From positions 1 through 21,561 of the IMG/VR virus record IMGVR_UViG_3300046007_009626: DNA of 21,561 nucleotides, one strand, 5' to 3'. A program made the translations under genes and the position numbers. The stretch comes from a virus. The first letter of the stretch is position 1, and each line of letters opens with the position of its first letter. The notes under the pieces are model-generated. The model was not told the origin of the DNA and did not search any database. It worked only from the letters and a program-made list of their open reading frames with translations. Of the stretch, positions 9,927 through 17,058 are shown one piece after another.

Positions 9927-10499
9927 ATGATAGTAAAAAGTGAATTTTATTTATATATTTATCGTTTTTTTAAACCGCTTCAAGATTTAATAAATGTTCC
10001 ATTTATGATTGGCGGTGGTGCAGTAAGTGATTTAATTGCATTTGGGTTTATTCAAAAAGACTATGATATATTTTTTCGTTCATTTGAAGATTTAATGGTT
10101 TTTGAAGCACGCATAAAAGAATTGGGCTTTAAATTAGTATCAGAAACAAATTTTGGGCGACAATATAGCTTTTTAAATTTAAATTTAGATCTTATAACTT
10201 GGCACGTAAAAACGCCTGAACAGTTTATTAGTTTATTTGATTTTACAGTTAATTCAATTATGTTAGATGGTAATGATTTATATCATGCAGAAACATTAAT
10301 TGAAGATTGTTTATATAAAAGATTAATACCTGTGCGAAATTTAAATGATCAATATGTATATCGTATTAAACGGTATAAAGAAAAAGGATATAATATTAAT
10401 ATTCACCCAGCTTTAAATGAAATTTCATTTAATAATATTACAGATATGCCTATTTCACCCGTATCTTTTGTAAAAGTAGATTTAAGTTATTATTCATAA
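9927..10499 (+). CDS. CCA-adding-enzyme-like nucleotidyltransferase
   Basis: A 190-aa protein with a polymerase-beta-type nucleotidyltransferase core. GGGAVSD (29-35) is the glycine motif, FIQKDYDIFF supplies the DxD metal ligands Asp45 and Asp47, and LNLDLITW gives a third carboxylate at Asp88. LFDFTVNSIMLDG (103-115) resembles the 'RRDFTINALA' motif of CCA-adding and poly(A) polymerases, and a basic tail region (VYRIKRYKEKGYN) follows. It is about half the length of a full CCA enzyme and lacks a clear EDxxR template motif, so it is a minimal or divergent form. It sits right after a tRNA array in which nearly all tRNAs lack encoded CCA, so 3'-end building or repair is an attractive but unproven role. 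It starts 1 nt after the DUF458 stop. Confidence 0.7.
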   Translation: MIVKSEFYLYIYRFFKPLQDLINVPFMIGGGAVSDLIAFGFIQKDYDIFFRSFEDLMVFEARIKELGFKLVSETNFGRQYSFLNLNLDLITWHVKTPEQFISLFDFTVNSIMLDGNDLYHAETLIEDCLYKRLIPVRNLNDQYVYRIKRYKEKGYNINIHPALNEISFNNITDMPISPVSFVKVDLSYYS

Positions 10500-10521
10500 T
10501 TTAAAAAAATATTTTTTTTTC

Positions 10522-10552
10522 TTGTTTTTTTGATTTGTTTTTTATATCTTTA
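10522..10552 (+). promoter_or_regulatory. Bacteroidetes-type promoter of leaderless thioredoxin gene
   Basis: TTG at 10522-10524 and TATCTTTA at 10545-10552, then AGT-ATG. The start codon at 10556 is 11 nt from the first base of the box, i.e. at the expected transcription start. Confidence 0.7.
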
Positions 10553-10555
10553 AGT

Positions 10556-10822
10556 ATGTTAAATATATTGTATTTCTCTGCACCATGGTGTGGCCCATGT
10601 AAAGCACTTAAACCTGCTATTGATAAATTAGAATTGGAACTAGACCCAGAGTTAGTCCAAATTAGTAGAATTAATATTGATGAAAATAAAATCGAAGCAG
10701 CTGCTTACGATATTTTATCAGTACCTACATTAATTTTTTTAAAAGATGATATTATGGTAAATTCTATTATTGGAATTAAACCTATTAGCGACATTAAAAA
10801 AATTATTGACCAATGGAAGTAA
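10556..10822 (+). CDS. Thioredoxin
   Basis: An 88-aa thioredoxin-fold protein with the classical active site W11-C-G-P-C15 and the cis-proline motif SVPT (Pro57). At 88 residues it is slightly shorter than bacterial Trx (about 105) but has all redox elements. In phages it can act as a hydrogen donor for ribonucleotide reductase or as a DNA polymerase processivity factor; neither partner is visible here. ATG 10556 is chosen over an in-frame TTG at 10535: the upstream seven codons overlap the promoter box, and residue 1 at 10556 gives a normal Trx N terminus (MLNILYFSAPWC). The mRNA is predicted to be leaderless. The last 10 bp overlap the next gene. Confidence 0.93.
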   Translation: MLNILYFSAPWCGPCKALKPAIDKLELELDPELVQISRINIDENKIEAAAYDILSVPTLIFLKDDIMVNSIIGIKPISDIKKIIDQWK

Positions 10823-11325
10823 CATTAATTAATAAAGAAGATATCCAAACTAGGGTAAATACTTTAGCAAATGAAATTAATAAAGATTATAAAAATCGTA
10901 ACGATCTTGTATTTGTGTGTGTATTACGCGGTTCTTTTATATTCTTCTCTGATTTAGTACGTGAATTAAATTTAGACATAGAAGTTGAATTTATTCAAGT
11001 ATCTAGTTATGAAAATGGCAGCGAAAACCAAGGGCTAACTATTAAATCTTCTTTAAGCAGTAATATTGAAAATAAATCAGTATTTATTGTTGATGATATT
11101 ATTGACTCCGGAAATACATTAAAAGAATTATCTAAAATTTATAAAAATCACGGAGCATCGGAAATTAAAACAGTTGCTTTAATTTGCAGACCTTCTAGTA
11201 AACATTTAGTTGATTATTATGGATTTGAAATAGGTAATGAATGGATTTTTGGATATGGTATGGATTTAAACGGTAGAAAACGTTCGATTAGTGAAATTAA
11301 ATATATAGAAACAAACATTGATTAA
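10813..11325 (+). CDS. hpt: Hypoxanthine phosphoribosyltransferase
   Basis: A 170-aa type I phosphoribosyltransferase. LRGSFIFFSDLVREL (38-52) is the pyrophosphate loop region, VFIVDDIIDSGNT (90-102) is the PRPP-binding signature with the acidic pair, and EWIFGYGMDLNGRKR (143-157) is the purine-recognition hood. The length and order match bacterial Hpt, which converts hypoxanthine or guanine plus PRPP to IMP or GMP in purine salvage. Its start lies within the thioredoxin gene (10-bp overlap), so the two are translationally coupled. This suggests a nucleotide-metabolism module fed by the promoter at 10522. All expected motifs are present. Hypoxanthine versus guanine/xanthine preference cannot be read from the sequence. 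Confidence 0.92.
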   Translation: MEVTLINKEDIQTRVNTLANEINKDYKNRNDLVFVCVLRGSFIFFSDLVRELNLDIEVEFIQVSSYENGSENQGLTIKSSLSSNIENKSVFIVDDIIDSGNTLKELSKIYKNHGASEIKTVALICRPSSKHLVDYYGFEIGNEWIFGYGMDLNGRKRSISEIKYIETNID

Positions 11326-11326
11326 T

Positions 11327-11599
11327 ATGGAACAAGAAAGATTAAAAAAAATTATTTTGGAAATTTATACGGGCCAAGTTAATATGCAAGATGCTGTTGA
11401 TTTAGTTTGTGAATATATGATTAAAACAAAAGGATTTGTTAACCAACCTTTATTACAACACATAACTAATCAAATGGACCCATTTGCTATGCAAATGTTT
11501 CAAACAGCTGTTGAAGTATCTAAAAAATATTTTGAAGCTACGACAGTATCAATTACAAGAGTAATGCATGCTGATGGTAAATTTATATATGCGTTTTAA
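11327..11599 (+). CDS. Hypothetical protein
   Basis: A 90-aa protein. ATG 11327 is preferred because the upstream extension starts at TTG inside the hpt stop region. It is largely helical (EQERLKKIILEIYTGQVNMQ, then DAVDLVCEYMIKTKG), with a second part DPFAMQMFQTAVEVSKKYFE and a C-terminal strand-like TRVMHADGKFIYAF. No family recognised and no catalytic motif. It follows hpt by 1 nt and precedes the putative glycosyltransferase by 2 nt, so it is within the same operon. Confidence 0.65.
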   Translation: MEQERLKKIILEIYTGQVNMQDAVDLVCEYMIKTKGFVNQPLLQHITNQMDPFAMQMFQTAVEVSKKYFEATTVSITRVMHADGKFIYAF

Positions 11600-11601
11600 T
11601 A

Positions 11602-12513
11602 ATGATTGGGTATCATGTTTTTTATCAAAAAACAGAAGAAATTAATTTTGTAGAAATTTCCTCTCAATTTGCTTCAATTTTATTTTGGAAAAAGCATTTT
11701 GGTCCTATGCGATTATACTGTAATAGTAAATTTCTAAAAACTATATCTTTTTATAAGTTAGATACATTATATGACGAAATAAATATAGATGTATTAGATA
11801 ATATACCATACAATAAAAAAACTTTAGAAAAATATTGGAGCGTTGCTAAAATATATGCTGCAAATGATATTTCTAAAAAAGAAACTACATATTGTATTTT
11901 AGATACCGACCTTTGGATTACTAATAAAATTAATTGGGATATATCTAACGATTTTGTTGGATTTCATTTTGAGACATTTAATTTAGATGATAAAAATAAT
12001 CCGTATCTTGAACCTTCATATTTTATAAATGATTATGTTCCAAATGAATGGGATGTATTACCAATCAACTGTGCTTTTATGTATATTAATAATAAGCAAT
12101 TAATATTTGATTGGTTTGAATACATGAATAATGTAATTTTATTAAATAAAAAATCATTAATAAATAAAAAACGCAAAAAAGATGCGCATACATTATTTAT
12201 CGAACAACGTGTAATTACTTATCTTTGTAAAAAATTAAATTTAAAATATACGTCGTTAATAAATAACAAGTATCATTCAGGCTCAGGGCTTACCTTAAAT
12301 AATATAAGTGTATGGGAACCAGAGCTTGATTTTACTCTTGAGCCGCATAAATTTATTAAGCATATATGGGGTCTAAAAAGGTTTTATAGTGTGTTAAATA
12401 AAAAAATACTAACTGAAATTTATGATGATATCCATAATGAATTTGGGTTTTTAGAAATGGAATTTGAACAGCTATATAAAGAAAGATTAAAAATATACTA
12501 TATAGAATACTAA
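11602..12513 (+). CDS. Putative glycosyltransferase (DxD, GT-A-like)
   Basis: A 303-aa protein. The N-terminal half has alternating strands and helices (residues 14-55, WKKHFGPMRLYCNSKFLK), then YCILDTDLWI (97-106) with the DxD motif Asp101-Thr-Asp103 that binds metal and nucleotide sugar in GT-A glycosyltransferases. This is followed by FVGFHFETF and a region FLxPxY-like (NPYLEPSYFINDYVPNEWDV). The pattern fits a family of Bacteroidetes glycosyltransferase-like proteins (DUF6734-type, recalled). The substrate is unknown; phage DNA or virion glycosylation are possibilities. There is no transmembrane segment. It ends the operon that begins at thioredoxin, and a 77-nt AT-rich gap follows. A non-catalytic relative cannot be excluded. 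Confidence 0.65.
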   Translation: MIGYHVFYQKTEEINFVEISSQFASILFWKKHFGPMRLYCNSKFLKTISFYKLDTLYDEINIDVLDNIPYNKKTLEKYWSVAKIYAANDISKKETTYCILDTDLWITNKINWDISNDFVGFHFETFNLDDKNNPYLEPSYFINDYVPNEWDVLPINCAFMYINNKQLIFDWFEYMNNVILLNKKSLINKKRKKDAHTLFIEQRVITYLCKKLNLKYTSLINNKYHSGSGLTLNNISVWEPELDFTLEPHKFIKHIWGLKRFYSVLNKKILTEIYDDIHNEFGFLEMEFEQLYKERLKIYYIEY

Positions 12514-12590
12514 GAAATTACCAAATTAAATATATAATATATTTTTTTATTTAAAATGTATCCCTTATATTTATTAAAAGCACTAAAGTG

Positions 12591-12830
12591 ATGATAAAAA
12601 CAATTAGCGTTGAATTAGAAATGAGCGATATTATAGAATATATTGAAAATTATACGTCCAATAAAGACGTTGAAATTCTTAAAAATCTATTAAATAATTC
12701 GCCCTCTAATACAATATCTCCTATTAAACATACTCAGTTATACGAAGATTTAATGATTGCGGTAGAATCTGCCGTTAACCGAAGTATTGACATTAAAAAC
12801 TTAACTAACTATATTAACAACTTAAAATGA
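12591..12830 (+). CDS. Hypothetical small protein
   Basis: A 79-aa protein. ATG 12591 is preferred to the GTG just before it. The N terminus is a short strand (MIKTISVELEMSDIIEYIEN), followed by helices and a Ser/Asn/Pro-rich linker (NNSPSNTISPIKH), then a helix (YEDLMIAVESAVNRSIDIKN). No family recognised. A poor promoter-like TATATTTA lies at 12566-12573 without a matching -33 element. It is the first of four overlapping small genes and ends with an ATGA overlap. Confidence 0.6.
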   Translation: MIKTISVELEMSDIIEYIENYTSNKDVEILKNLLNNSPSNTISPIKHTQLYEDLMIAVESAVNRSIDIKNLTNYINNLK

Positions 12831-13162
12831 AATTAGAAACAGCAAAAAAGCGAGTAAAGAAATATTATCCGCTAGCTCAAATATATAATGAATTAGGATT
12901 ATATTATATTGGAATTAATGACGATTTAACAGACTCAATTATTAATTTATTTGACGAATATTTTATAGAATCAGTTTCTTCAGAGGAAGAAGCTTGGAAT
13001 AAAGCTCTTTTATGTTGTAAAACAACTCAAAATTTTAATAGAACTCATCCTGATAAGATTTCAGAGCTAAATGAATCTAAGATGAATCGATTAAAAATAC
13101 GTGCAGAAAAAATACACACTACTAGATTTAAAAACAAATCCAAGATATTTATTAATGATTAA
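12827..13162 (+). CDS. Hypothetical protein
   Basis: A 111-aa protein starting in an ATGA overlap with the preceding gene. It is mixed alpha/beta at the start (KKRVKKYYPLAQIYNELGLY then YIGINDDLTDSIINLFDEYF) with a basic C-terminal tail (NRLKIRAEKIHTTRFKNKSK). Two adjacent cysteines (LLCCKTTQ) are present. No known family or motif was recognised. It belongs to the small-gene run 12591-13868. Confidence 0.6.
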   Translation: MKLETAKKRVKKYYPLAQIYNELGLYYIGINDDLTDSIINLFDEYFIESVSSEEEAWNKALLCCKTTQNFNRTHPDKISELNESKMNRLKIRAEKIHTTRFKNKSKIFIND

Positions 13163-13173
13163 TATTAATATAT

Positions 13174-13434
13174 ATGTTAGATTTATCATCTGTATTTTCT
13201 TTATTTGATATAAAACAACATGTATCAGATACTCCGTATCCTGTTGGAGAAAAATATGAAATTTTAGAAAGATTATATGATATTGAATCTAAATTAGAAA
13301 ATAGTAATATAATAGATAATACAATATATCTTACATTTATTGATACAACTATTTTTTATATTAAAGATTTAGATAAATCGCTGTCCGAGGAACTTAAAAT
13401 TAAATTAAACACCATTATTAAGCATTTAAAATGA
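13174..13434 (+). CDS. Hypothetical small acidic protein
   Basis: An 86-aa protein with the sequence MLDLSSVFSLFDIKQHVSDT then PYPVGEKYEILERLYDIESK. It is mainly helical and acidic, with a C-terminal helix KSLSEELKIKLNTIIKHLK. No recognised family. It starts 11 nt after the previous stop and overlaps the next gene by ATGA, so it is co-translated with it. Confidence 0.6.
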   Translation: MLDLSSVFSLFDIKQHVSDTPYPVGEKYEILERLYDIESKLENSNIIDNTIYLTFIDTTIFYIKDLDKSLSEELKIKLNTIIKHLK

Positions 13435-13868
13435 ACACGAATTACGTATACAATAATATTAAGTTATCGCATGACGATTTTATCTTTTATAAAGGCCTTC
13501 CCACAAAAGAAAAAATATTATTTTTATATGATATTTGTTTAGATGTTGAAGAATCAAATGAAAATTCTGACCTAGATAATGATGAAAATATATCATTAAA
13601 TGAACAAATAGATTTTATAATTAAAGAATCTAAAAATGAAAATTATGTCCATGTTTTAATATTAGAAGAATTAATTGTATTTTCAGGAAATTTAGAATCA
13701 TCTGTAACAGAAACAAAAAGACTTTTTTATGCCGATGGGTTTATTTTTTTAAGATCTAAAAATGTTGATATAGATTCAATTGAAAATTTTAAAAAATTAA
13801 AAGATTACTTTAAAATTATCGAAGTTCATGAATTACTTTCATTTTCCTCACCAGTCAGTTTAAATTAA
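13431..13868 (+). CDS. Hypothetical protein before the terminator
   Basis: A 145-aa acidic protein. The N-terminal part (NNIKLSHDDFIFYKGLPTKE then KILFLYDICLDVEESNENSD) is followed by an Asp/Glu/Asn-rich linker, then alternating strands (HVLILEELIVFSG, TKRLFYADGFIFLRSKN) and a final helix. It shares the 'xxxLYDIxxxLExS' pattern with the preceding 86-aa protein (EILERLYDIESKLENS versus KILFLYDICLDVEESN), so the two may be distant paralogues. Last gene of the unit; a rho-independent terminator begins 2 nt after its stop. Confidence 0.6.
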   Translation: MNTNYVYNNIKLSHDDFIFYKGLPTKEKILFLYDICLDVEESNENSDLDNDENISLNEQIDFIIKESKNENYVHVLILEELIVFSGNLESSVTETKRLFYADGFIFLRSKNVDIDSIENFKKLKDYFKIIEVHELLSFSSPVSLN

Positions 13869-13869
13869 A

Positions 13870-13893
13870 AAAAGAGCCCGTTAGGGCTTTTTT
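13870..13893 (+). terminator. Rho-independent terminator, A-tract and T-tract (bidirectional form)
   Basis: AAAAGAGCCC-GTTA-GGGCTTTTTT: AGCCC/GGGCT core extended by a G-T pair and A-T pairs, ending in six T's. It separates the small-gene run from the uvdE promoter. Confidence 0.92.
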
Positions 13894-13912
13894 CATCTTT
13901 ATATAAAAAAAA

Positions 13913-13944
13913 TTAGGATATTTGATTTGTTTTTCATATCTTTA
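13913..13944 (+). promoter_or_regulatory. Bacteroidetes-type promoter of leaderless uvdE
   Basis: TTAG at 13913-13916 and TATCTTTA at 13937-13944, then TGT-ATG. The ATG at 13948 is 11 nt from the start of the box, as for thioredoxin. The promoter lies 20 nt after the terminator. Confidence 0.72.
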
Positions 13945-13947
13945 TGT

Positions 13948-14859
13948 ATGATAAATGAATTAGGATATGCCTGCATCAATGCAACGCTACAAAAACAAAA
14001 GATTTTTACTAATCGAGGTATGAAACAAGCCACTTTTAAAGCTAAAGGGCTTGAATATGTATCAGAATTAGCTTTAAAAAATGTAATAGATTTAGAAAAA
14101 ATCATACATTGGAATGAATTAAATAATATTCGGTTTTTCCGAATTAGTAGCGATTTATTTCCTTGGTATTCGCACTACAACATCGAGCAGCTTAATAACC
14201 ACACAGAAATCCTTGAAATATTAAATAGGATAGGTATATATGCTAAGGCTCATAATCACCGATTAGGCGCTCATCCAGGGCCGTTTAATTTATTAGCATC
14301 CCCTAATGAAGAAGTAGTAAAAAAGACTCTTATTGAGCTTGAAAACCACTCCAAAATATTTGATATGTTAGGGCTATCCGAAACGCCATTTAATAAAATT
14401 AATATTCATATCGGCGCTACATACAATAACAAAGAATTAGCAGCAAAAACATGGGTAACGAATGTTAAACGATTATCTCCGGCTTGTAAGTCTAGATTAA
14501 CTGTTGAAAATGATGACAAAGCTTCAATGTGGTCAGTTCGAGAATTGTATGAAATGGTTTATAAAGAATGTGGTGTTCCTATTGTATTTGATTATCATCA
14601 TCATTCCTTTTGCACAGGGGATTTATCAGAATACGAAGCTTTATCATTAGCCATTAAAACTTGGCCCGCAGGAATTATACCAGCAACGCACTATTCAGAA
14701 AGTAAAGCAGAACATTTAAATGACCCTACTATAAAAAGACAAGCCCATAGTGAATTAGTTAATGGGCCGATAAATTCATATGATCATATAATAGATGTGA
14801 TGCTAGAATGTAAGTGTAAAGAAGTAGGTTTATTGAACTACAGGAAAAATATTCAGTAA
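13948..14859 (+). CDS. uvsE: UV damage endonuclease (UvdE/Uve1)
   Basis: A 303-aa TIM-barrel endonuclease that nicks DNA 5' to UV photoproducts and other distortions, starting an alternative excision repair. Family signatures are LGYACINATL (5-14), NRGM (22-25), FRISSDLFPW (64-73), LGAHPG with His109, NIHIG with His154, VENDDK with Glu187, FDYHHHSF with Asp215 and His218, THYSES with His248, and HSELV with Glu269. These cover the expected metal-binding His/Glu/Asp set, so it should be active. ATG 13948 is chosen: the longer frame starts at a TTG within the promoter, and the shorter start matches the family N terminus. It forms a single-gene unit with its own promoter after a terminator. Confidence 0.92.
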   Translation: MINELGYACINATLQKQKIFTNRGMKQATFKAKGLEYVSELALKNVIDLEKIIHWNELNNIRFFRISSDLFPWYSHYNIEQLNNHTEILEILNRIGIYAKAHNHRLGAHPGPFNLLASPNEEVVKKTLIELENHSKIFDMLGLSETPFNKINIHIGATYNNKELAAKTWVTNVKRLSPACKSRLTVENDDKASMWSVRELYEMVYKECGVPIVFDYHHHSFCTGDLSEYEALSLAIKTWPAGIIPATHYSESKAEHLNDPTIKRQAHSELVNGPINSYDHIIDVMLECKCKEVGLLNYRKNIQ

Positions 14860-14965
14860 AACATTAGGAAATATGATAAATATCTTTTATAATAATGATA
14901 GGGAACCATATAAAGGTGGGTCTATATTAATTATTAAATAATAATAATATTATAATATATATAAT

Positions 14966-14973
14966 TATAAATA
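14966..14973 (+). promoter_or_regulatory. Possible T4-type late promoter core
   Basis: TATAAATA 10 nt upstream of ATG 14983. This is consistent with a gp55-like sigma but expected by chance several times in DNA this AT-rich. Confidence 0.3.
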
Positions 14974-14982
14974 AATAAAGTC

Positions 14983-15162
14983 ATGAGATACAAAGAACAA
15001 ACATTAACAAAACTAGAAGCACTAAACAATTTTTTGTATTCTATTATTAAAGGATTAGACACTCAAACGTTAACTGCGCCGCAAGTAGCTGGATTATTAG
15101 AAGAATCTAGAAAAAGGGTAGATGTGATTATCGCAGCAGTAGAGATAGAATCAAATCCTTAG
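14983..15162 (+). CDS. 59-aa small protein
   Basis: ATG 14983 to TAG 15160 encodes 59 aa: MRYKEQTLTKLEALNNFLYS, IIKGLDTQTLTAPQVAGLLE, ESRKRVDVIIAAVEIESNP. The composition is normal and non-repetitive, with two amphipathic helices separated by a TAPQ turn; similar short helical proteins occur next to phage structural genes. The codon content (ACG, GCG, CCG) contrasts with the AT-only flanks, which supports coding. It is located between uvdE and clpP, downstream of a TATAAATA box. No named family. Confidence 0.65.
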   Translation: MRYKEQTLTKLEALNNFLYSIIKGLDTQTLTAPQVAGLLEESRKRVDVIIAAVEIESNP

Positions 15163-15294
15163 GTATTTATACGTTTTTACGATCGTATATGAACAGAAAC
15201 TAATAATCAATAATAAGAGTCATCTATTATCTGAGAATTGATTTAAAGGCCTTTAAAACATCTAAATCTTCATTATTAATTTAATGGAGATTTA
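15163..15294 (+). other. Non-coding gap before clpP
   Basis: No ORF or strong hairpin recognised apart from the clpP promoter that begins at 15295. AAAGGCCTTT at 15246-15255 is a 10-bp palindrome that could be a protein-binding site, but nothing supports this beyond the symmetry. Confidence 0.3.
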
Positions 15295-15326
15295 TTTGTG
15301 TATATGGAAAAATTATATTATATTGA
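15295..15326 (+). promoter_or_regulatory. Bacteroidetes-type promoter of leaderless clpP-like gene
   Basis: TTTG at 15295-15298 and TATATTGA at 15319-15326, the same 21-nt offset. ATG 15330 begins 11 nt after the first base of the box, the third case with exactly this spacing. Confidence 0.6.
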
Positions 15327-15329
15327 TAT

Positions 15330-15998
15330 ATGAGATTAAAAAATAAAAATAAAAATATATACGGTGAACCTAAGGTAACTGAATCTATATCTAATGAAAA
15401 TTCCTCAGAAACAGTATACCTTGAAGGTGATTATGATATAAATACACCAGAATATTTATTTAAACAAATAGAATATGGTATTAATTTTGATAATGAAGTT
15501 ATTTATTTACATGGCCAGATAAAGTCTTGTGAAACATTATACAATATAATGCAGGCTGTTAATTTATTTACAAAGTATCGTACACCTGAAGATATCAATA
15601 ATCCAATTACTATTTCTTTAAATTCAGAAGGAGGAGATATTTTTGAAATGTATGGAATTATAGATTATTTTAATTCTCTATCATTTAAAGTTAATATAGT
15701 TTGCAGAGGTCAAGCATGTTCAGCAGCTGCTTGGATTTTAGCAATGGGCACTGGTATACGTGCTATGAGTAAATATTCAACGTTAATGCTTCATGAAGGA
15801 TTTTATTCTATGGAAGATAAATTTCATAGTATGAAATCATCAATGAACTATTTTAATCATTTAGAAACTGTAGGTATTGAAATGTTAAAAACAAAAACAG
15901 GTATAGATGCAGAATTTTGGAAAGAAAATTGTAAAGTAGATTGGTACTTAACAGCAGAAGAAGCATTAAAATTAAAATTAATAGATAAAATAATATAG
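15330..15998 (+). CDS. ClpP-like serine protease
   Basis: A 222-aa ClpP-fold protease. After a 27-residue charged N-terminal tail come EVIYLHGQI (56-64) and ITISLNSEGGDIFEMYGIID (94-113, oxyanion-strand glycines). Then GQACSAAAWILAMG (127-140) has nucleophile Ser131, LMLHEG (152-157) has His155, and KVDWYLTAEEA (202-212) has Asp204. The triad is complete and in ClpP order. It lies directly upstream of the HD, sigma and baseplate genes. In phages, ClpP-type proteases can process the prohead or scaffold, but they can also degrade other proteins; no capsid gene is visible here to support a choice. No Clp ATPase is present in the window. The mRNA is predicted to be leaderless. Confidence 0.9.
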   Translation: MRLKNKNKNIYGEPKVTESISNENSSETVYLEGDYDINTPEYLFKQIEYGINFDNEVIYLHGQIKSCETLYNIMQAVNLFTKYRTPEDINNPITISLNSEGGDIFEMYGIIDYFNSLSFKVNIVCRGQACSAAAWILAMGTGIRAMSKYSTLMLHEGFYSMEDKFHSMKSSMNYFNHLETVGIEMLKTKTGIDAEFWKENCKVDWYLTAEEALKLKLIDKII

Positions 15999-16000
15999 TT

Positions 16001-16756
16001 ATGAATTTAACAGAAGAACAATTATTAGATAATTGGAATACATTTATTTCGATTATTGATACGTATATAACTGAGCCTAGAAAAACTAGCTTAATAAATA
16101 TGTATACAGAATTTCAAGATGATTTAATATTAGCCCCAGCAGCAGGTAATGAAAATTATCATAACTGCTTCCCAGGTGGTTATATTGATCATGTTATTAG
16201 AGTAGTTAATTGCTCTAAAGAATTATATCAACTATGGGATAAATTAGGAGCAGAAATTTCTAACTTTACATTAGAAGAATTAATATTTTCAGCTATCAAT
16301 CATGACCTAGGAAAGGCAGGGCAACCTAATATGCCATATTATGTACCTAATCCATCAGAATGGCATCGTAAAAATCAAGGAGCGTTATATGAACTTAATA
16401 CAAAGTTGCATTATATGAAAGTTCCAGATAGAAGTTTATATACATTACAAAAATATGGTATTGAAGTATCAGAATCTGAGTATTTAGCAATTAAACTTCA
16501 TGATGGTATGTATTCAGATGCTAATAAAGGTTATTTTATGGCCTTTAAACCTGAATTTGGATTAAAAAGTAATCTTACATTTATTTTGCATCATGCAGAT
16601 CATTTAGCTTCTAGAATAGAACATGATAATAAAACTAAAGAATCAGGTAATCACCCTACTACATTAGTTAAGGCATCAAAACCTACAGTTACAACAGTAT
16701 TGGAAGCAGGCAATACATCAGTGGATGATTTATTTAAAGACTTTTTTAAGAAATAA
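16001..16756 (+). CDS. HD-domain phosphohydrolase
   Basis: A 251-aa HD-superfamily metal-dependent phosphohydrolase. The metal ligands are seen as GGYIDHVIRV (His64), FSAINHDLGKAG (His101-Asp102), a later LHDGMYSD (His167, Asp168) and LHHADHLASRIE (His197/198, Asp200), in the usual H...HD...D order. The C-terminal 45 residues are low in structure and end in a charged DDLFKDFFKK. The substrate is not readable from the sequence; nucleotides or cyclic (oligo)nucleotides are the usual targets. In a phage, hydrolysis of a defence second messenger is possible, but this is speculation. It starts 2 nt after clpP and ends 2 nt before the next gene, so it belongs to one transcript. Confidence 0.82.
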   Translation: MNLTEEQLLDNWNTFISIIDTYITEPRKTSLINMYTEFQDDLILAPAAGNENYHNCFPGGYIDHVIRVVNCSKELYQLWDKLGAEISNFTLEELIFSAINHDLGKAGQPNMPYYVPNPSEWHRKNQGALYELNTKLHYMKVPDRSLYTLQKYGIEVSESEYLAIKLHDGMYSDANKGYFMAFKPEFGLKSNLTFILHHADHLASRIEHDNKTKESGNHPTTLVKASKPTVTTVLEAGNTSVDDLFKDFFKK

Positions 16757-16758
16757 TT

Positions 16759-17058
16759 ATGGGATACATTTTATTAAGTTTGTTACTTTTATTTACGGTA
16801 TTAATTATTTTTAATTTAATACAAAAACAAGAAAGATACGAAGAAATTTTAGCAGAGAAAACAGATGAACTAAATTCAGTTATTATACATTATTCATCGG
16901 TGCTACAAAAAATTAGAGAAATTGATAATAATGAAATATTTGAAAAAGACGATGATGTAGGTTCGACGTTTCAAATGTTAAAAAATGCGATAGAAGAAGG
17001 TAATGAATACTTAATTAAATATTATAATGACGACATTGGAAGTAGTAGAAATAGATAA
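16759..17058 (+). CDS. Small membrane-anchored coiled-coil protein
   Basis: A 99-aa protein. Residues 3-21 (YILLSLLLLFTVLIIFNLI) form one transmembrane helix at the N terminus without a cleavage site. A charged helix follows (QERYEEILAEKTDELNSVII, SSVLQKIREIDN) with heptad-like spacing, and an acidic tail. The topology is probably N-in with a cytoplasmic helix. No family recognised. It overlaps the sigma factor gene by 32 bp (17027-17058), an unusually long overlap in this compact block. Confidence 0.7.
   Translation: MGYILLSLLLLFTVLIIFNLIQKQERYEEILAEKTDELNSVIIHYSSVLQKIREIDNNEIFEKDDDVGSTFQMLKNAIEEGNEYLIKYYNDDIGSSRNR

Noticed and set aside
13899-14105. Minus-strand ORF over the uvdE start
   Set aside because: Antisense to the terminator, promoter and uvdE N terminus. 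A shadow frame.
14873-14941. 22-codon ORF (MINIFYNNDREPYKGGSILI...) after uvdE, with a TATCTTTT box
   Set aside because: The box lacks the -33 element at 21 nt, and the ORF is very short in an AT-rich gap. Left out for lack of support.
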